Shown here piece after piece: positions 44,264 through 54,465 of a DNA stretch of 64,000 nt. The translations under genes were made by a program, and so were the position numbers. Location: assembly GCF_016545825.1 (NCBI RefSeq), contig NC_052619.1:26327803-26391802 (forward strand), read 5' to 3'. The DNA comes from Eucalyptus grandis (lineage: Eukaryota > Streptophyta > Magnoliopsida > Myrtales > Myrtaceae). The notes beneath the pieces were generated by a model, which ran no database searches, had not been told where the DNA came from, and was given only the letters and a program-made list of their open reading frames with translations. Position 1 is the first letter of the stretch, and every line of letters starts with the position of its first letter.

Positions 44264-44831
44264 TTTGAATGCTGTATGACAGTATCTCCGGAAGACGAAG
44301 AAGAGCACCGTCGAAATTCTCCTAATTGGAGGAGAGATGCCAGGATGGATTCACCATTGTGAAGAGGGATCTATATCTTTCAAGGTTCCCAAGGATCTGT
44401 ATGACAACTTCTTAGGACTTGCACTCTGTGTGGTTCTTGGGCTGGAGGAAGGAAAAGTGGTCGATGTTTCATGTGAGGTCCAGATTTTTGTCAATGGCAA
44501 AAGGGTGATTGTGCATGAAAGAACCTTTTATTCACTGGAATCCGATCATGTGTGGCTTGAATATCATCGAGGCAGAGCTCTGTGGGAAGTAGAGAAGTAT
44601 CTGCAAAATGATTGGAGCCATTTTCAAGTTCACCTTAGAGTTTCAAACGGAAACATAAAGAAGTGTGGGTTCCGTCTAATATGCCAGCAGCAGGAGGATG
44701 ATTTGAGGATCGAGCCCCAATGCCCTCATCCAAAAGAAACAAATTGGCTTCTCAAGGAAAGAGACTCAGAGGAAGACAATTCAATAGACACCAAGGAAGA
44801 AGATAGTCCAATCGAAATAGATGGAGAGTAA
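38505..44831 (+). CDS. TNL locus 3: TIR-NB-ARC-LRR-C-JID immune receptor (complete)
   Basis: Predicted intracellular immune receptor of 1,100 residues from five exons: 38,505-39,001, 39,206-40,298, 40,403-40,678, 43,310-44,197 and 44,283-44,831. All junctions stay in frame (phases 2, 0, 0, 0). In this family the LRR and C-JID detect a pathogen effector, the NB-ARC switches on ADP/ATP exchange, and the TIR cleaves NAD+ to signal through EDS1. Domains: TIR about 17-165, NB-ARC about 190-500 (P-loop 222-230, MHD 490-492), LRR 531-918, C-JID 919-1100. All catalytic and switch motifs are intact and there is no stop, so I call it likely functional. One oddity is a GC donor on intron 1. The 2.6-kb third intron contains a dead LRR exon and a decayed satellite. 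Locus 2 is its dead paralogue 21 kb upstream. Confidence 0.88.
39206..40298 (+). CDS. Locus 3 exon 2: NB-ARC domain
   Basis: Acceptor ag at 39,204-39,205 restores the frame at DETEFIEKIVKEI. NB-ARC motifs in order: P-loop GIWGNGGLGKTT, RNBS-A GCSFLANVRE, kinase-2 RILLVLDDVD, RNBS-B GSRIIITTRD, RNBS-C YEVEPLDRDEAFELLSSYA, GLPLA GYAKGLPLAIVVLGS, RNBS-D NIFLDIACFFKG of the TNL type, and VQMHDLIQLMGQDVV with the MHD. The Lys-Thr-Thr of the P-loop and the double Asp of kinase 2 are intact. Donor acg|gtgag at 40,299 is in phase 0. Confidence 0.93.
40403..40678 (+). CDS. Locus 3 exon 3: linker and first LRRs
   Basis: 92 codons, opening GTSDVKGIVLQL (the usual TNL exon that begins with G-T-x-x-V/I-x-G-I). 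It continues with SAFTHMRRLKLLIL, LPDDLRWLEWHRC and CFDVSGSQIKKLRGYIK. Bordered by ag (40,401-40,402) and gtacgt (40,679). It is the same length as the locus 2 exon. Confidence 0.9.
40760..40920 (+). pseudogene. Relic of an LRR exon inside intron 3 of locus 3
   Basis: Sequence matching the start of the locus 2 LRR exon (ttttaggaatttgaagtt; gtgccaaatttagaggt; ttaaacttaagtaggtg, against 19,441-19,545) reads as a NLKFLNF / EVPNLEVLNLSRW-type LRR, but with stops and frame changes. It breaks off at about 40,920. The gene now seems to splice over it to a different LRR exon at 43,310. Confidence 0.7.
40921..42060. repeat. Decayed tandem repeat in intron 3 of locus 3
   Basis: At least six diverged copies of a unit contain (c/a)aaataaaNattNgtaa, then a ga(t/c)tcaaat(a/t)Nga step and gttggtaattttNtata. 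Copies are recognisable near 41,208, 41,401, 41,518, 41,706, 41,858 and 41,980, spaced 117-193 bp. The whole stretch is very AT-rich with no coding content. Confidence 0.65.
42061..43309. other. Remainder of intron 3 of locus 3
   Basis: AT-rich to mixed sequence without domain-like readings. The segment 42,540-43,080 is less AT-rich and may be an inserted element, but no ends were found. It finishes with a pyrimidine-rich tract and the acceptor ag at 43,308-43,309. Confidence 0.5.
43310..44197 (+). CDS. Locus 3 exon 4: LRR domain
   Basis: 296 open codons with regular plant LRRs, for example PNLERLDFDSCECL, KLEFLSLSSCSKL, SLRKLYLSGCSKL, HLEELYLEGTAIKELPASI, NLSDLYLKGCSNF and LDRLDLDGCNLSGLDFL. 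It starts DFRMLKDINFSQC in phase 0. It ends ctcgag|gtctctctct, a donor that coincides with the start of a CT microsatellite. It corresponds to the broken LRR exon of locus 1 (722-1,597). Confidence 0.9.
44198..44282. repeat. (CT)n(CA)n tract forming most of the 85-bp intron 4
   Basis: The intron starts gtctctctctc, continues as an almost pure CT repeat followed by (CA)n to about 44,262, and ends gtatgacag. Length changes in this microsatellite would change intron length only, as long as the donor is kept. Known minimum intron sizes in plants are close to this length. Confidence 0.85.
44283..44831 (+). CDS. Locus 3 exon 5: C-JID domain and C-terminus
   Basis: 549 nt including the TAA stop. 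It reads LLIGGEMPGWIHHCEEGSIS, then FKVPKDLYDNFLGLALCVVL, GKRVIVHERTFYSLESDHVW, KKCGFRLICQQQEDDL, and an acidic tail (EEDNSIDTKEEDSPIEIDGE). It joins exon 4 in phase 0. It is equal in length to the second C-JID exon of locus 1. Confidence 0.9.
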   Translation, partial: YLRKTKKSTVEILLIGGEMPGWIHHCEEGSISFKVPKDLYDNFLGLALCVVLGLEEGKVVDVSCEVQIFVNGKRVIVHERTFYSLESDHVWLEYHRGRALWEVEKYLQNDWSHFQVHLRVSNGNIKKCGFRLICQQQEDDLRIEPQCPHPKETNWLLKERDSEEDNSIDTKEEDSPIEIDGE

Positions 44832-47800
44832 AGCTTACCAACTTAACAAAGATAAGATGGTCTTAACTATGGTTCCACCGGCACCAACTATCATACGAGT
44901 GTTAGCTTGTGAAACATTCCTGTCGAATTGGCCACGACTTGTTGAGGAGTTGATTCTAGGGGAAGCGATTCCAATGCATTTTTCTTTTCCGTTTTCTTTT
45001 TTTTCGTCTCTACTAGAAATTTTAAAATGTCTGCTCCTTAAAAATTGAAAATCACAATGAAGTACGGGTTCTGCATCATGCTATTAATACTGACATGGTT
45101 GAGGAACTATTCCTTACTCTCTTTCTATATGAATTGTGATGCAGAATGCATTAATCCAAACTTAAGTGGATGCTTGTTGAATGGCCATGGTCTTCCTAGT
45201 TGCTCTGTGAATGTCACTTAGACCTCTGTCACCTCTCTTAATCCAATTAATGATGCCAGTGCTTCATTCTCTAAAATTCTGAAATAGCAAGTTTTGCTCA
45301 ATCTGATATGATCTATATCTTTAAGAAAGTGTTGATCTAATTGCATCAAAGATCAAAAGGTCGACACCTTGGGAAGATTAGTTGATTCCTCTGTTACAAG
45401 GTAGACAGAATTGGATAGGTAAACAAAGTATTGTGTCATAACTAGAGGCTTCTTTGAACTGTAATGTCTTGAACTTGGAGCGGGTTGCTCACCTGCTGTG
45501 CCATTAATAAAATCTTTCTTGAGGGGAGAAAAGAGAAGAAGACAGAATGGCGATTTATGGTTGAGTCACGTTATCACGAAACTCCATTCACTCCCACTTC
45601 CTTTAACCAATAATTTACCTTACATAGATTTCACCTCGAAGTGTACTCCCTTGTCTGTACTATTCTCAAGTTTCAACAACAGTTTTAAGCAGCTAAAATC
45701 TTCTACAATGAAAAACAACTTCTGTTATTTTGACCTTCAGCTGAAGCAGCATTGTTGCGCACCAATCTCTCTAGTGAAATAGCTATTTTGTCTGACCAAA
45801 CTGTAATTACGAGGATCTTTATTCTAGTTTACATCCAATCTCTCCCATCATTTTTCTCTATCTCTTCTACAATGCTAGGATCCAATCATCTTCATTCCTG
45901 TTGAAACAAAAGAGTGAGAGAGGTATGGATGATTATGAAGTATCGGTCATTATGTAGCCTGAAGTGTACAGCATAATCTGATAAGAGGAGTATTAAACGG
46001 GCCCAGAAATTTGTGATTAATTTCAGTCTTCTCTAGTTAATAATGGCTTCGGTAGCAATAAAATTTATTAGACACACACACAAAGCATATGAGCATATGC
46101 TGCTATTGAGTAGAGCAAAGAATGCCAAGTTTTGATCTATACTCTTCAATTCATATTACAGAGACTACCGTGTAACTTTACTATTGCTGGATAATGTACA
46201 TATTGGTGCCATTGAATACAGATCATTTTATTCAATCAATATATCTTATGGATGAAATGCAGAAAGTTCTGAAAGGATGCGTTGAACTCGACTTTAGAGC
46301 GCAGGTTTCTCATTTCAAGTTCTCTTTTCCACTCGAACCATATGTTGGAAATGATAATAGAGCTACCATACTTCAATACAGATGCCCTTAACTTATACCC
46401 AACAAAAACACGGTAGAAATCGATGTCATCGGTTAGGTCGACTCGATTGGTTGATTGGTGTCGGCATTAAGCTAGTCAAGTCTCAACACTTTCTTTCCCA
46501 GACAGTTAAAATTATTTTTGATAGGAGAAGGTAATGGGTTTGACATCGGGGATTAATCATCATACAGATGCATTCTCATCAGATTGGCGGATTCAGAGAG
46601 AGCCTCCCTCCATTTCTTGACCACCTCCAAGCCCGTCCCATATTTGAGTTTGAAATTAGTTCTCTTTTTTGTCCAGTTTTTTTTTTTTTTTAATATATAG
46701 CAGTTTGTTCGATTCAATTTGTTCTATATTGCCCGAGTAGATGTATAAGGATATTCCATGTTTACGTAATTCCGTGTATAAATTTATGGGAGGATTGGTG
46801 CTGACGCTAGGTGTAATGCTGAATGTCCTGGAACTGACATCCAACTCCGTCCATAGAAAAAACTATCATTTCTACTTTGCAACCGAACCAAATAGTTATG
46901 AATGGCTTCGCCATCTCCAGTTCCAAATCTTAACTATCTCGCATTTTCAATGAAATTTCGACACTCTTTCTCGCCAAAATTAAGATCTTTATAACCTCCT
47001 GCCTCAACAACGGGTGATTAAAAAAATTCTTGTCGATCCTTATACCAGATTTATCATTTCAATTCAAGCCTTCTTTTCACATGAGCATCCAACTTCTTGG
47101 GGGCATCCAACTTCTTGGGGCATCTTTGATCACGAACTTTCCCAGGACTCAAGTTACGATTGTGGTCAAGATGGAAAGATGATATTCTGTACTTTCCACC
47201 TAGACATAAACAAGCACTAATCTTTGCTTACACATTGTTCCTGACATAGCCTTGGCTTGACAACGTGAAGCAATCCACACTCTTTCCATAACGAGAACAA
47301 GCAAAAATCAAGTATTAGATCTTACTGTCATCTCCATTTTGCGAGCTCCTCCACTGAATCCGACTTGTTTAGCCTATCTTTTCTAATACTCTTAGAGTTC
47401 CTCTACAGAATCGAGTACCATCCCTTGCCTCGGTTTTATTACAATTTCTTTGTCAGTTTGATTTCCTTTTGGCTCATCTGTAGCAGCTTCTCTTTCACAT
47501 TCTTCACCATTAGATAGTATGACATCACTCTCCACTTACTAGTGTTGAAATGAGTTCTTCTTGTGTTTGCTAAAATTACAAAAAACAAAACTTTTAGTAT
47601 GACAATTAATTAGTGATATCAGTACTTGAAGATACACATGAAAGCAATTACTAACACAATTGTATTGATGAGCTTTCTCAATTTCTCTCTACCGTTGGAC
47701 ACAAGATTGGTGGTGTATTTGAACTAAAGGTCCAACATTTGTAGGGTTGGATCTAAAGAACGTCATAATTTACAATGCAACGACATCAAACATTTGTGGC

Positions 47801-48311
47801 CTGGACTTGAAGAACGTCATAATCAATTTTTTTTTTAAAGTATGGTATACAGGTAATATGATTAGCCTCCTTTTCATTTCTCTATGTTTCTTAATAACAT
47901 GCATGAACAATGTTTTTGGAGATATGTGTATAGGTGTTTTTACTTCCAATGCGAATCATTTTGATTCAATTTTACCAATACATGTGTTCATGTTTTGAGA
48001 AACAAATCCCAACATATCACCATGGCCACCTCCTCTCTTTGCAATCCCTTCACCCATTGCCACGTTAACACTCGCCGTGGCTGGCCCCGCTCAACTCAAT
48101 CGACGTAGTCTCGCCTCCGTCCGAGCTGCATGATGCTGCCGTCGAGGCCCCAAACTTAATCACGTCTCTCTCCCTCTCTCTACACATCAGATTTGAGGTT
48201 GGAAGCCTAGATCTAACGGTGCTCATTGCTGTGGTCGCGGCCTTGCGACCGCCCAAAGCCCCCTATCTTCATTGACAGAGGACACAATGGTGATGACGTG
48301 TTACCTGACCG
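44832..48311. other. Intergenic DNA between locus 3 and the Copia pair
   Basis: Begins with the probable 3' untranslated region of locus 3; an aataaa lies at about 45,505. Small tandem duplications occur at 47,088-47,120 (catccaacttcttgggg twice) and at 47,748-47,825. A short GC-richer piece lies at 48,000-48,300. No gene is recognised. Confidence 0.45.
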
Positions 48312-48992
48312 TGTTAGCTGGGTTCACTCCTATGTGGAGGAAGCCCAATGAGTTGCAAGCTCAAAAAGGGCTTGAGCCCATATAATAAGTTATATGAGGA
48401 AATATGGTTTCTCACTATCTATATAAAGATGTAGCAGAAAAGGAAATAGTAACAAAAAAGAAAAAAAAAAAAAGAAAACAGAAAAGGGGTTTTGGGCAAT
48501 ATCGATTTACATCAAGCTGGCGTCGGAGGTCGATTCGTGGTCCGATTGAGCTGAAATGTTGTCAGCATGTTCGTGGCGCAATTTAATCCAATCTGAACGG
48601 TTTGATTTTCGTTTGAAGCTCCATACATTAGGTTTTTCGTGGATTGATCAAAACCTGCGTTTTTGGTCAGATTTATCCTTGATCTCTTGTGAAGTTCATG
48701 TGTATTGCCAAGAATCATGTTCTTGAGGTGTTTACTGCTATGTACCTCTAGTATTTGCTAGAGAAGAACAATTTTATTGATAGTGAAGATTTTCAGGTGG
48801 ACTCCGGTCCCGTGGTTTTTTATCTCCTCACATCGAGGAGGTTTTCCACGTAAAAAATCGTCTTGTGTTCGCGTGCTTGGTATTTATTTTACTCTACTAT
48901 ATCAATTCCTATTAGGTTTACACAAGAGGGGAGATTATTTTATTCTGCTGCGTTGATTCGATATTGTTCGAATTATTACCGTTCTCCCATCC
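48312..48992 (+). repeat. Copia 1 5' LTR
   Basis: Starts TGTTAGCTGG and ends tcccatcc, where the 3' LTR has tcccatca. It differs from the 3' LTR chiefly in an A-rich stretch (48,455-48,485) and scattered substitutions. Confidence 0.93.
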
Positions 48993-49046
48993 GAGTGGTA
49001 TCAGAGCATCAGGTTATTGCTTGATTTTTCTGCCTTGTGTTAAATA

Positions 49047-52000
49047 ATGGAAACGAATACAAGTAGAATGATTACATTGAATGGTTCGAATTATCATATC
49101 TGGAAAGGGAAGATGGAAGATCTTTTATATGTGAAAGAATTTTATTTGCTTGTATTTGCTGAGGAGAAACCAGAGAATAAAACTGATGCTGAATGGTCTA
49201 TATTTCATCGTCAAGTATGTGGTTATATCAGGCAATGGGTAGATGATAATGTTTTAAACCATATTATTAAGGAAACACATGCACGCAGTTTATGGGATAA
49301 GCTCGAGCAGTTATATGCTCGAAAGACTGGGAATAATAAGTTATTTTTGATAAAACAGATGATGGCTCTGAGATATCATGATGGTACTCGTTTGACTGAT
49401 CATTTAAATTCTTTTCAAGGAATTATAAATCAGTTGGCTGCGATGGGAATCAAGTTTGATGATGAGATACAAGCACTATGGTTGCTTGGTACTTTGCCGA
49501 CTCATGGGAGACGTTAGAATATCTTTGTCTAATTCTGCCCCGGATGGTACAATTACCATGGATTTAGCCAAGAGTAGTATTTTGAATGAAGAGATGAGAA
49601 GGAAGACACAGGGATCATCCTCTTCATATTCGGATGCCTTGGTTGTTGAAAAAAGGGGGAGAAGTGAGTCTCGAGGTCCGAGAAATAGAGATAAAAGTCG
49701 AGACAAAAGAAGAGGTAAGTATAATAAATTTGCTAATATTGAGTGCCATTATTGTCATTAGAAGGGACATATTCAGAGGTTTTGTCGCGGTAAAAAGGGA
49801 GAAACAAAAGGAGAAAGGTAAAGAGAAGAAAAGTGATGATGACAGTGATGACAATAGTGTCGCTGCACTTAAAGAAGACTTTCTCACTATTTTTGATGGT
49901 GATGTGGTGAATTTTGTTTCTCATGAGACCAGTTGGGTAATTGATAGTGGCGCATCCATTCATGCTACATCTCGTAGGGATTTCTTTACATCATACAGGT
50001 TAGGTGACTTCGGATCTGTGAAGATGGGAAACAATGGACTAGCTCAAGCTGTAGGCATCGGTGATGTGTGCCTAGAAACCAGCAATGACACAAGGTTAGT
50101 ATTGAATAATGTTAAACATATACCGATATCCGCTTGAATTTGATTTCTACGAGGCAAGTTGGATGATGAGGGGTATTGCAACACCTTCAGTAATGGTCAA
50201 TGGAAGCTCACCAAAGGTTCTCTTGTTGTGACTAGAGGTGAAAAATATTCTTCGTTATACATTAGGCAAAGTTGTCCACATACAAAATTAATGCAGTAGA
50301 TAGCGAAGATGCAGCTGAGTTATGGCATAAGAGGCTCTAGTCACATCAAAGTGAGAAGGGTTTGTCAATATTGGCCAAGAAGAAGCTCCTTTCAGATTGA
50401 AAAGTTCAGTGCTAAAGAAGTGTGCTCATTGTTTAGCAGGAAAACGAACGAGTTGCATTTAAAAGCTCCCTCCTTCAAGAAAGTCGGGTATACTTTGGAT
50501 TTAGTGCATTCGATGTTTGCGGTCCTATGAAAACAAAATCACTTGGTGGCTCTCTTTATTTTGTTACCTTCATAGATGATTTCAAGGAAAATTTGGATTT
50601 ATACCTTGAAAACTAAAAATCAAGTGTTAGATGCTTTTAAGCAATTTCAGGCTTTAGTTGAGAGACAGACTGGAAAGAAATTGAAATGCATTAGAACTGA
50701 TAACGGGGGAGAATATATTGGACCTTTTGATGAATACTACAGACAACAAGGTATTCGACATCAAAAGACACCTCCCAAGACGCCTTAGTTAAATGGCTTA
50801 GCTAAGAGAATGAACAGAACATTGGTTGAAAGGGTAAGATGCTTACTTTCACAGTCAAAGCTACCTGGATCTTTTTGCGGTGAGGCTTTAAGTACATTTG
50901 TGCATATATTAAATCTTACTCCATGCGTTCCTTTAGAGTTTGATGTTCCTAATAGAGTTTGGACAGGCAAAGAAGTTTCTTATGATTATTTGCGTGTATT
51001 TGGGTGCAAAGCATTTGTGCATGTTCCCAAAGATGAGAGGTCTAAACTTGATGTGAAAACACGACAAAGTGCATATTTATTGGTTATGGACAGGATATAC
51101 TTGGCTACAAATTTTATGATCCACTTGAAAAGAAAATTGTAAGAAGCGAGAGACGTTGTGTTTATGGAAGATCAAACAATAGAGGATATTGAGAAATCGA
51201 AGATGATTTCAGCACCACGGGTTAGTGATAATCTGGTTGATTTAGATCCAGTTCTCTTACAAATATTCCTACACGGGTTGATGAAGAGCAGCCGGAAGTC
51301 AATGTTCCAAATAACGCACATGTTCCCGAACATGTTGAAATAGATAATACTATTCCTGAACTGAGAGGCTCAATTAGATGTTCCACTTGGATGTTCCAGT
51401 CAGGAGATCCTTTAGAGACCGACGACCTTCCACAGTGTATTCTGAAGATGAGTATGTATTATTGTGATGCAGGTGAACTAGAGTGTTATGCAGAAGCAAT
51501 AGAAGATGAGTACAAAAGCAATTGGTTCGATGCTATGCGAGATGAGATGCAGTCACTTTATGATAATTATACTTTTGAATTGGTGAAGTTACCTAAAGGT
51601 AAAAGAGCTTTGAAGAACAAGTGGGTATATAGGTTGAAGCAAGATGAACATACTGCACAACCACGGTTCAAAGCTAGATTGGTTGTTAAGGGATTCGGTC
51701 AGAGAAAGGGTATTGATTTTGATGATATATTTTCTCCGGTAGTGAAAATGTCTTCTATTCGTGTGGTACTAGGCTTGACAGCTAGCTAGATTTAGAAATT
51801 GAGCAAATGGATGTTAAAACGGCATTCTTACATGGTGACTTAGAGGAAGAGATATACATGGAACAACCTGAGGGTTTCAAAGTGAAAGGGAAAGAGGACT
51901 ATGTGTGCAAATTGAAGAAAAGTCTCTATGGCCTAAAATAAGCACCGAGACAGTGGTATAAGAAATTTGCGTCAGTTATGATAGAACAGGGCTATAAGAA

Positions 52001-53037
52001 GACTTCCTCGGATAACTGTGTGTTTGTCCAAAAATTTTATGATGATGACTTTATTATTCTCTTGCTTTATGTTGATGATATGCTGATTGTTGTGGAATGC
52101 TTCAAGAATTGAGTTATTGAAGAACAGATTGAGCAAGTCTTTTGCCATGAAAGACTTGGGCTCGGCGGCGAGATTCTTGGCATTAGAATTACCCGAGACA
52201 GAGATGCTAAGAAGTTATTTTTGTCGCAAGAGAAATATATCGAGAAGATCCTTGAAACTTTACATGGACAAGGCTAAAGTGGTTAGTACACCTCTTGCTG
52301 CCCACTTTAAGTTAAATATGATGCAAAGTCCTACGACTGATAAAGAGAAGACAGATATGGAAAGTATTCCATTTGCTTCAGTTGTAGGAAGCTTAATGTA
52401 TGCGATGGTATGTACACGCCCAGACTTGGCGCATATAGTTGGCGTTGTTAGTCGCTATTTATCAAATCCAGGTAGAGAGCACTGGAATGCAGTGAAGTGG
52501 ATTATGAGGTATCTTCGAGGAACTTCAAATTTGAAACTTAGTTTCGGGACCAGAAACTTGAGTTAGTTGGAAACTGATTCCGACTTGGCGGGAGATATTG
52601 ATACTCGTAAATCTACTTCTGATTATTTGATTTCTTTTGCGGGTGGAGTTGTGTCATGGAAATCAAGATTGCAAAAGTGTGTTGCACTTTCTACAACCGA
52701 AGCTGAATTTATTGCAGTGACTGAAGCTAGTAAAGAGATGCTATGGATGAAGAAGTTCTTAGAAGAACTTGGGTTCAAGCAAAAGAGGTATGTGCTATTT
52801 TGTAATAATCAAAGCGCAATTCATCTTGGTAAGAATTCATCTTTTCATTCTAGATCGAAACATATTGATGTTAGATATCATTGGATAAGGGATGTTCTAG
52901 ATGAAAAGTTGTTGGAACTTGAGAAAATTCATACGGATCATAATGGCTCCAATATGATGACGAAGACTCTACCAAGAGAGAAGCTTGAACATTGCCATTT
53001 GATAGCAGGGATGGTGAATCCCTCCACATTATCGTGA
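49047..53037 (+). pseudogene. Copia 1 gag-pol, multiply broken
   Basis: Gag opens [19 protein letters not shown] and is frameshifted at about 49,500. The zinc knuckle has a TAG inside it (CHYCH, stop, KGHIQRFC, 49,746-49,790). Protease keeps WVIDSGAS (about 49,935). Integrase (50,300-51,150) and reverse transcriptase (51,400-52,300) run through several stops and frame changes, though the YVDD motif is intact (about 52,066). RNase H/tail at 52,567-53,037 is open and ends just before the polypurine tract. It cannot encode a full polyprotein. Confidence 0.9.
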
Positions 53038-53047
53038 GGGGGAGATT

Positions 53048-53727
53048 TGTTAGCTGGGTTCACTCCTATGTGGAGGAAGCCCAATGAGTTGCAAGCTCAA
53101 AAAGGGCTTGAGCCCATATAATAATTTATATGAGGAAATATGGTTTTTCACTATCTATATAAAGATGTAGCAGCAGAAAAGGAAATAGTAACAAGAGAAA
53201 AAGAGAAAGCATAAAATCTGGGGTTTTGGGCAATATCTAATTTACATCAAGCTGGCGTCGGAGGTCGATTCGTGGTCCGATTGAGCTGAAATTTTGTCAG
53301 CATGTTCGTGGCGCAATTTAATCTAATCTAAATGGTTTGATTTTCGTTTGAAACTCCATACATCAGGTTTTTCGTGGATTGATCAAAACCTGCGTTTTTG
53401 GTTAGATTTATCCTTGATCTCTTGTGAAGTTCATGTGTATTGCCAAGAATCATGTTCTTAAGGTGTTTACTGCTATGTACCTCTAGTATTTGCTAGAGAA
53501 GAACAATTTTATTGATAGTGAAGATTTTCAGGTGGACTTCAGTCCCGTGGTTTTTTATCTCCTCACATCGAGGAGGTTTTCCACGTAAAAAATCGTCTTG
53601 TGTTCGCATGCTTGGTATTTATTTTACTCTACTATATCAATTCCTATTAGGTTTACACAAGAGGGGAGATTATTTTATTCCGCTGCGTTGATTCGATATT
53701 GTTCGAATTATTACCGTTCTCCCATCA
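53048..53727 (+). repeat. Copia 1 3' LTR
   Basis: Starts TGTTAGCTGG right after the purine tract gtgagggggagatt and ends tcccatca, followed by the target duplication GACCG. Confidence 0.93.
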
Positions 53728-53748
53728 GACCGCTCTTACGTTTCCATT
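53728..53748. other. 21 bp of host DNA between the two Copia elements
   Basis: Consists of the right-hand GACCG duplication of Copia 1, eleven further bases, and the left-hand CCATT duplication of Copia 2. It is all that remains of host sequence between the insertions. Confidence 0.9.
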
Positions 53749-54430
53749 TGTTGGTTGGGTCCACCTTCATGTGGGGCCCAGCCAGCTCTAAAAAAAAGAA
53801 AAAGAAAAGAACAAAAAGAAGTGGAAGTTGTCGTATGTGGGGTTTCCGTCGAAAAGTGAAGAGACGAGAGAGAAAAAGAAAAAAAACTGCACAAGGAAGG
53901 AAGAAGAAGGAAGAGGGCTGCAACTTTGCGGCTTTGATTCGAAGGCCAAATATTGACAAAATCGGCTCAAATTTCAGTATGTTGTTCGTGAGACCGAGGG
54001 CTACAAGTTGATGGTTTTTGTTCGTCGAGAACCGTCTCCGAATCCTCTAGTTTCGGTTAAGGTTTTCTTGCTCCCAACTTGTTTGTCTACCTATGTGGTG
54101 AGAAAAAGATGATTGTAATGTTGATGTTGAGCCTCTAGTGTGTGACTAGAGAAGAATACTTTGTTTATCCCGCTATTCTTGGTGATTAGTGGATGTTTTT
54201 GGGCGGTCCGTGGTTTTTCCCGCATCGGGTTTTCCACATTAAATCCTTGGTGTTGTTATTTGCTTTGTCTACTTATTATTTCGGCGTTATATTTGCATTT
54301 TGTGAGGCTATATATTGCTGGTTGTTGCTTGGGGGTTAAGAAATTTTTAGTTGATTTTGCTTCGGTGGAGAAATTGATCCTGGATTGCGTTTGGCCGTGG
54401 TGAATTGTTGTACCTGAGTTCTCCCCAATA
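53749..54430 (+). repeat. Copia 2 5' LTR
   Basis: Starts TGTTGGTTGG and ends ctccccaata, where the 3' LTR has ctccccaaca. It is followed two bases later by the primer binding site. Confidence 0.93.
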
Positions 54431-54465
54431 AGTGGTATCAGAGCACGGTTGAATTTTAGTGTTAA

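Larger units (their letters stand above)
48312..53727 (+). mobile_element. Copia LTR retrotransposon 1 (Tnt1/Tork-like), full length, degenerate
   Basis: 5.4-kb element bounded by LTRs 48,312-48,992 and 53,048-53,727 and by a perfect 5-bp target duplication GACCG (48,307-48,311; 53,728-53,732). A primer binding site, tggtatcagagca (48,996-49,008), matches initiator-Met tRNA, and a polypurine tract lies before the 3' LTR. Internal order gag, protease, integrase, reverse transcriptase, RNase H is the Copia order. LTRs differ at roughly 20 sites and a few indels, which suggests an insertion that is neither recent nor ancient. Confidence 0.95.

Noticed and set aside
53598..54011. 137-codon plus-strand frame and opposite minus frames around 53.7-54.0 kb and 59.8-60.1 kb
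   Set aside because: They cross the junction of Copia 1 and Copia 2 LTRs or lie within LTR copies, and are not genes.
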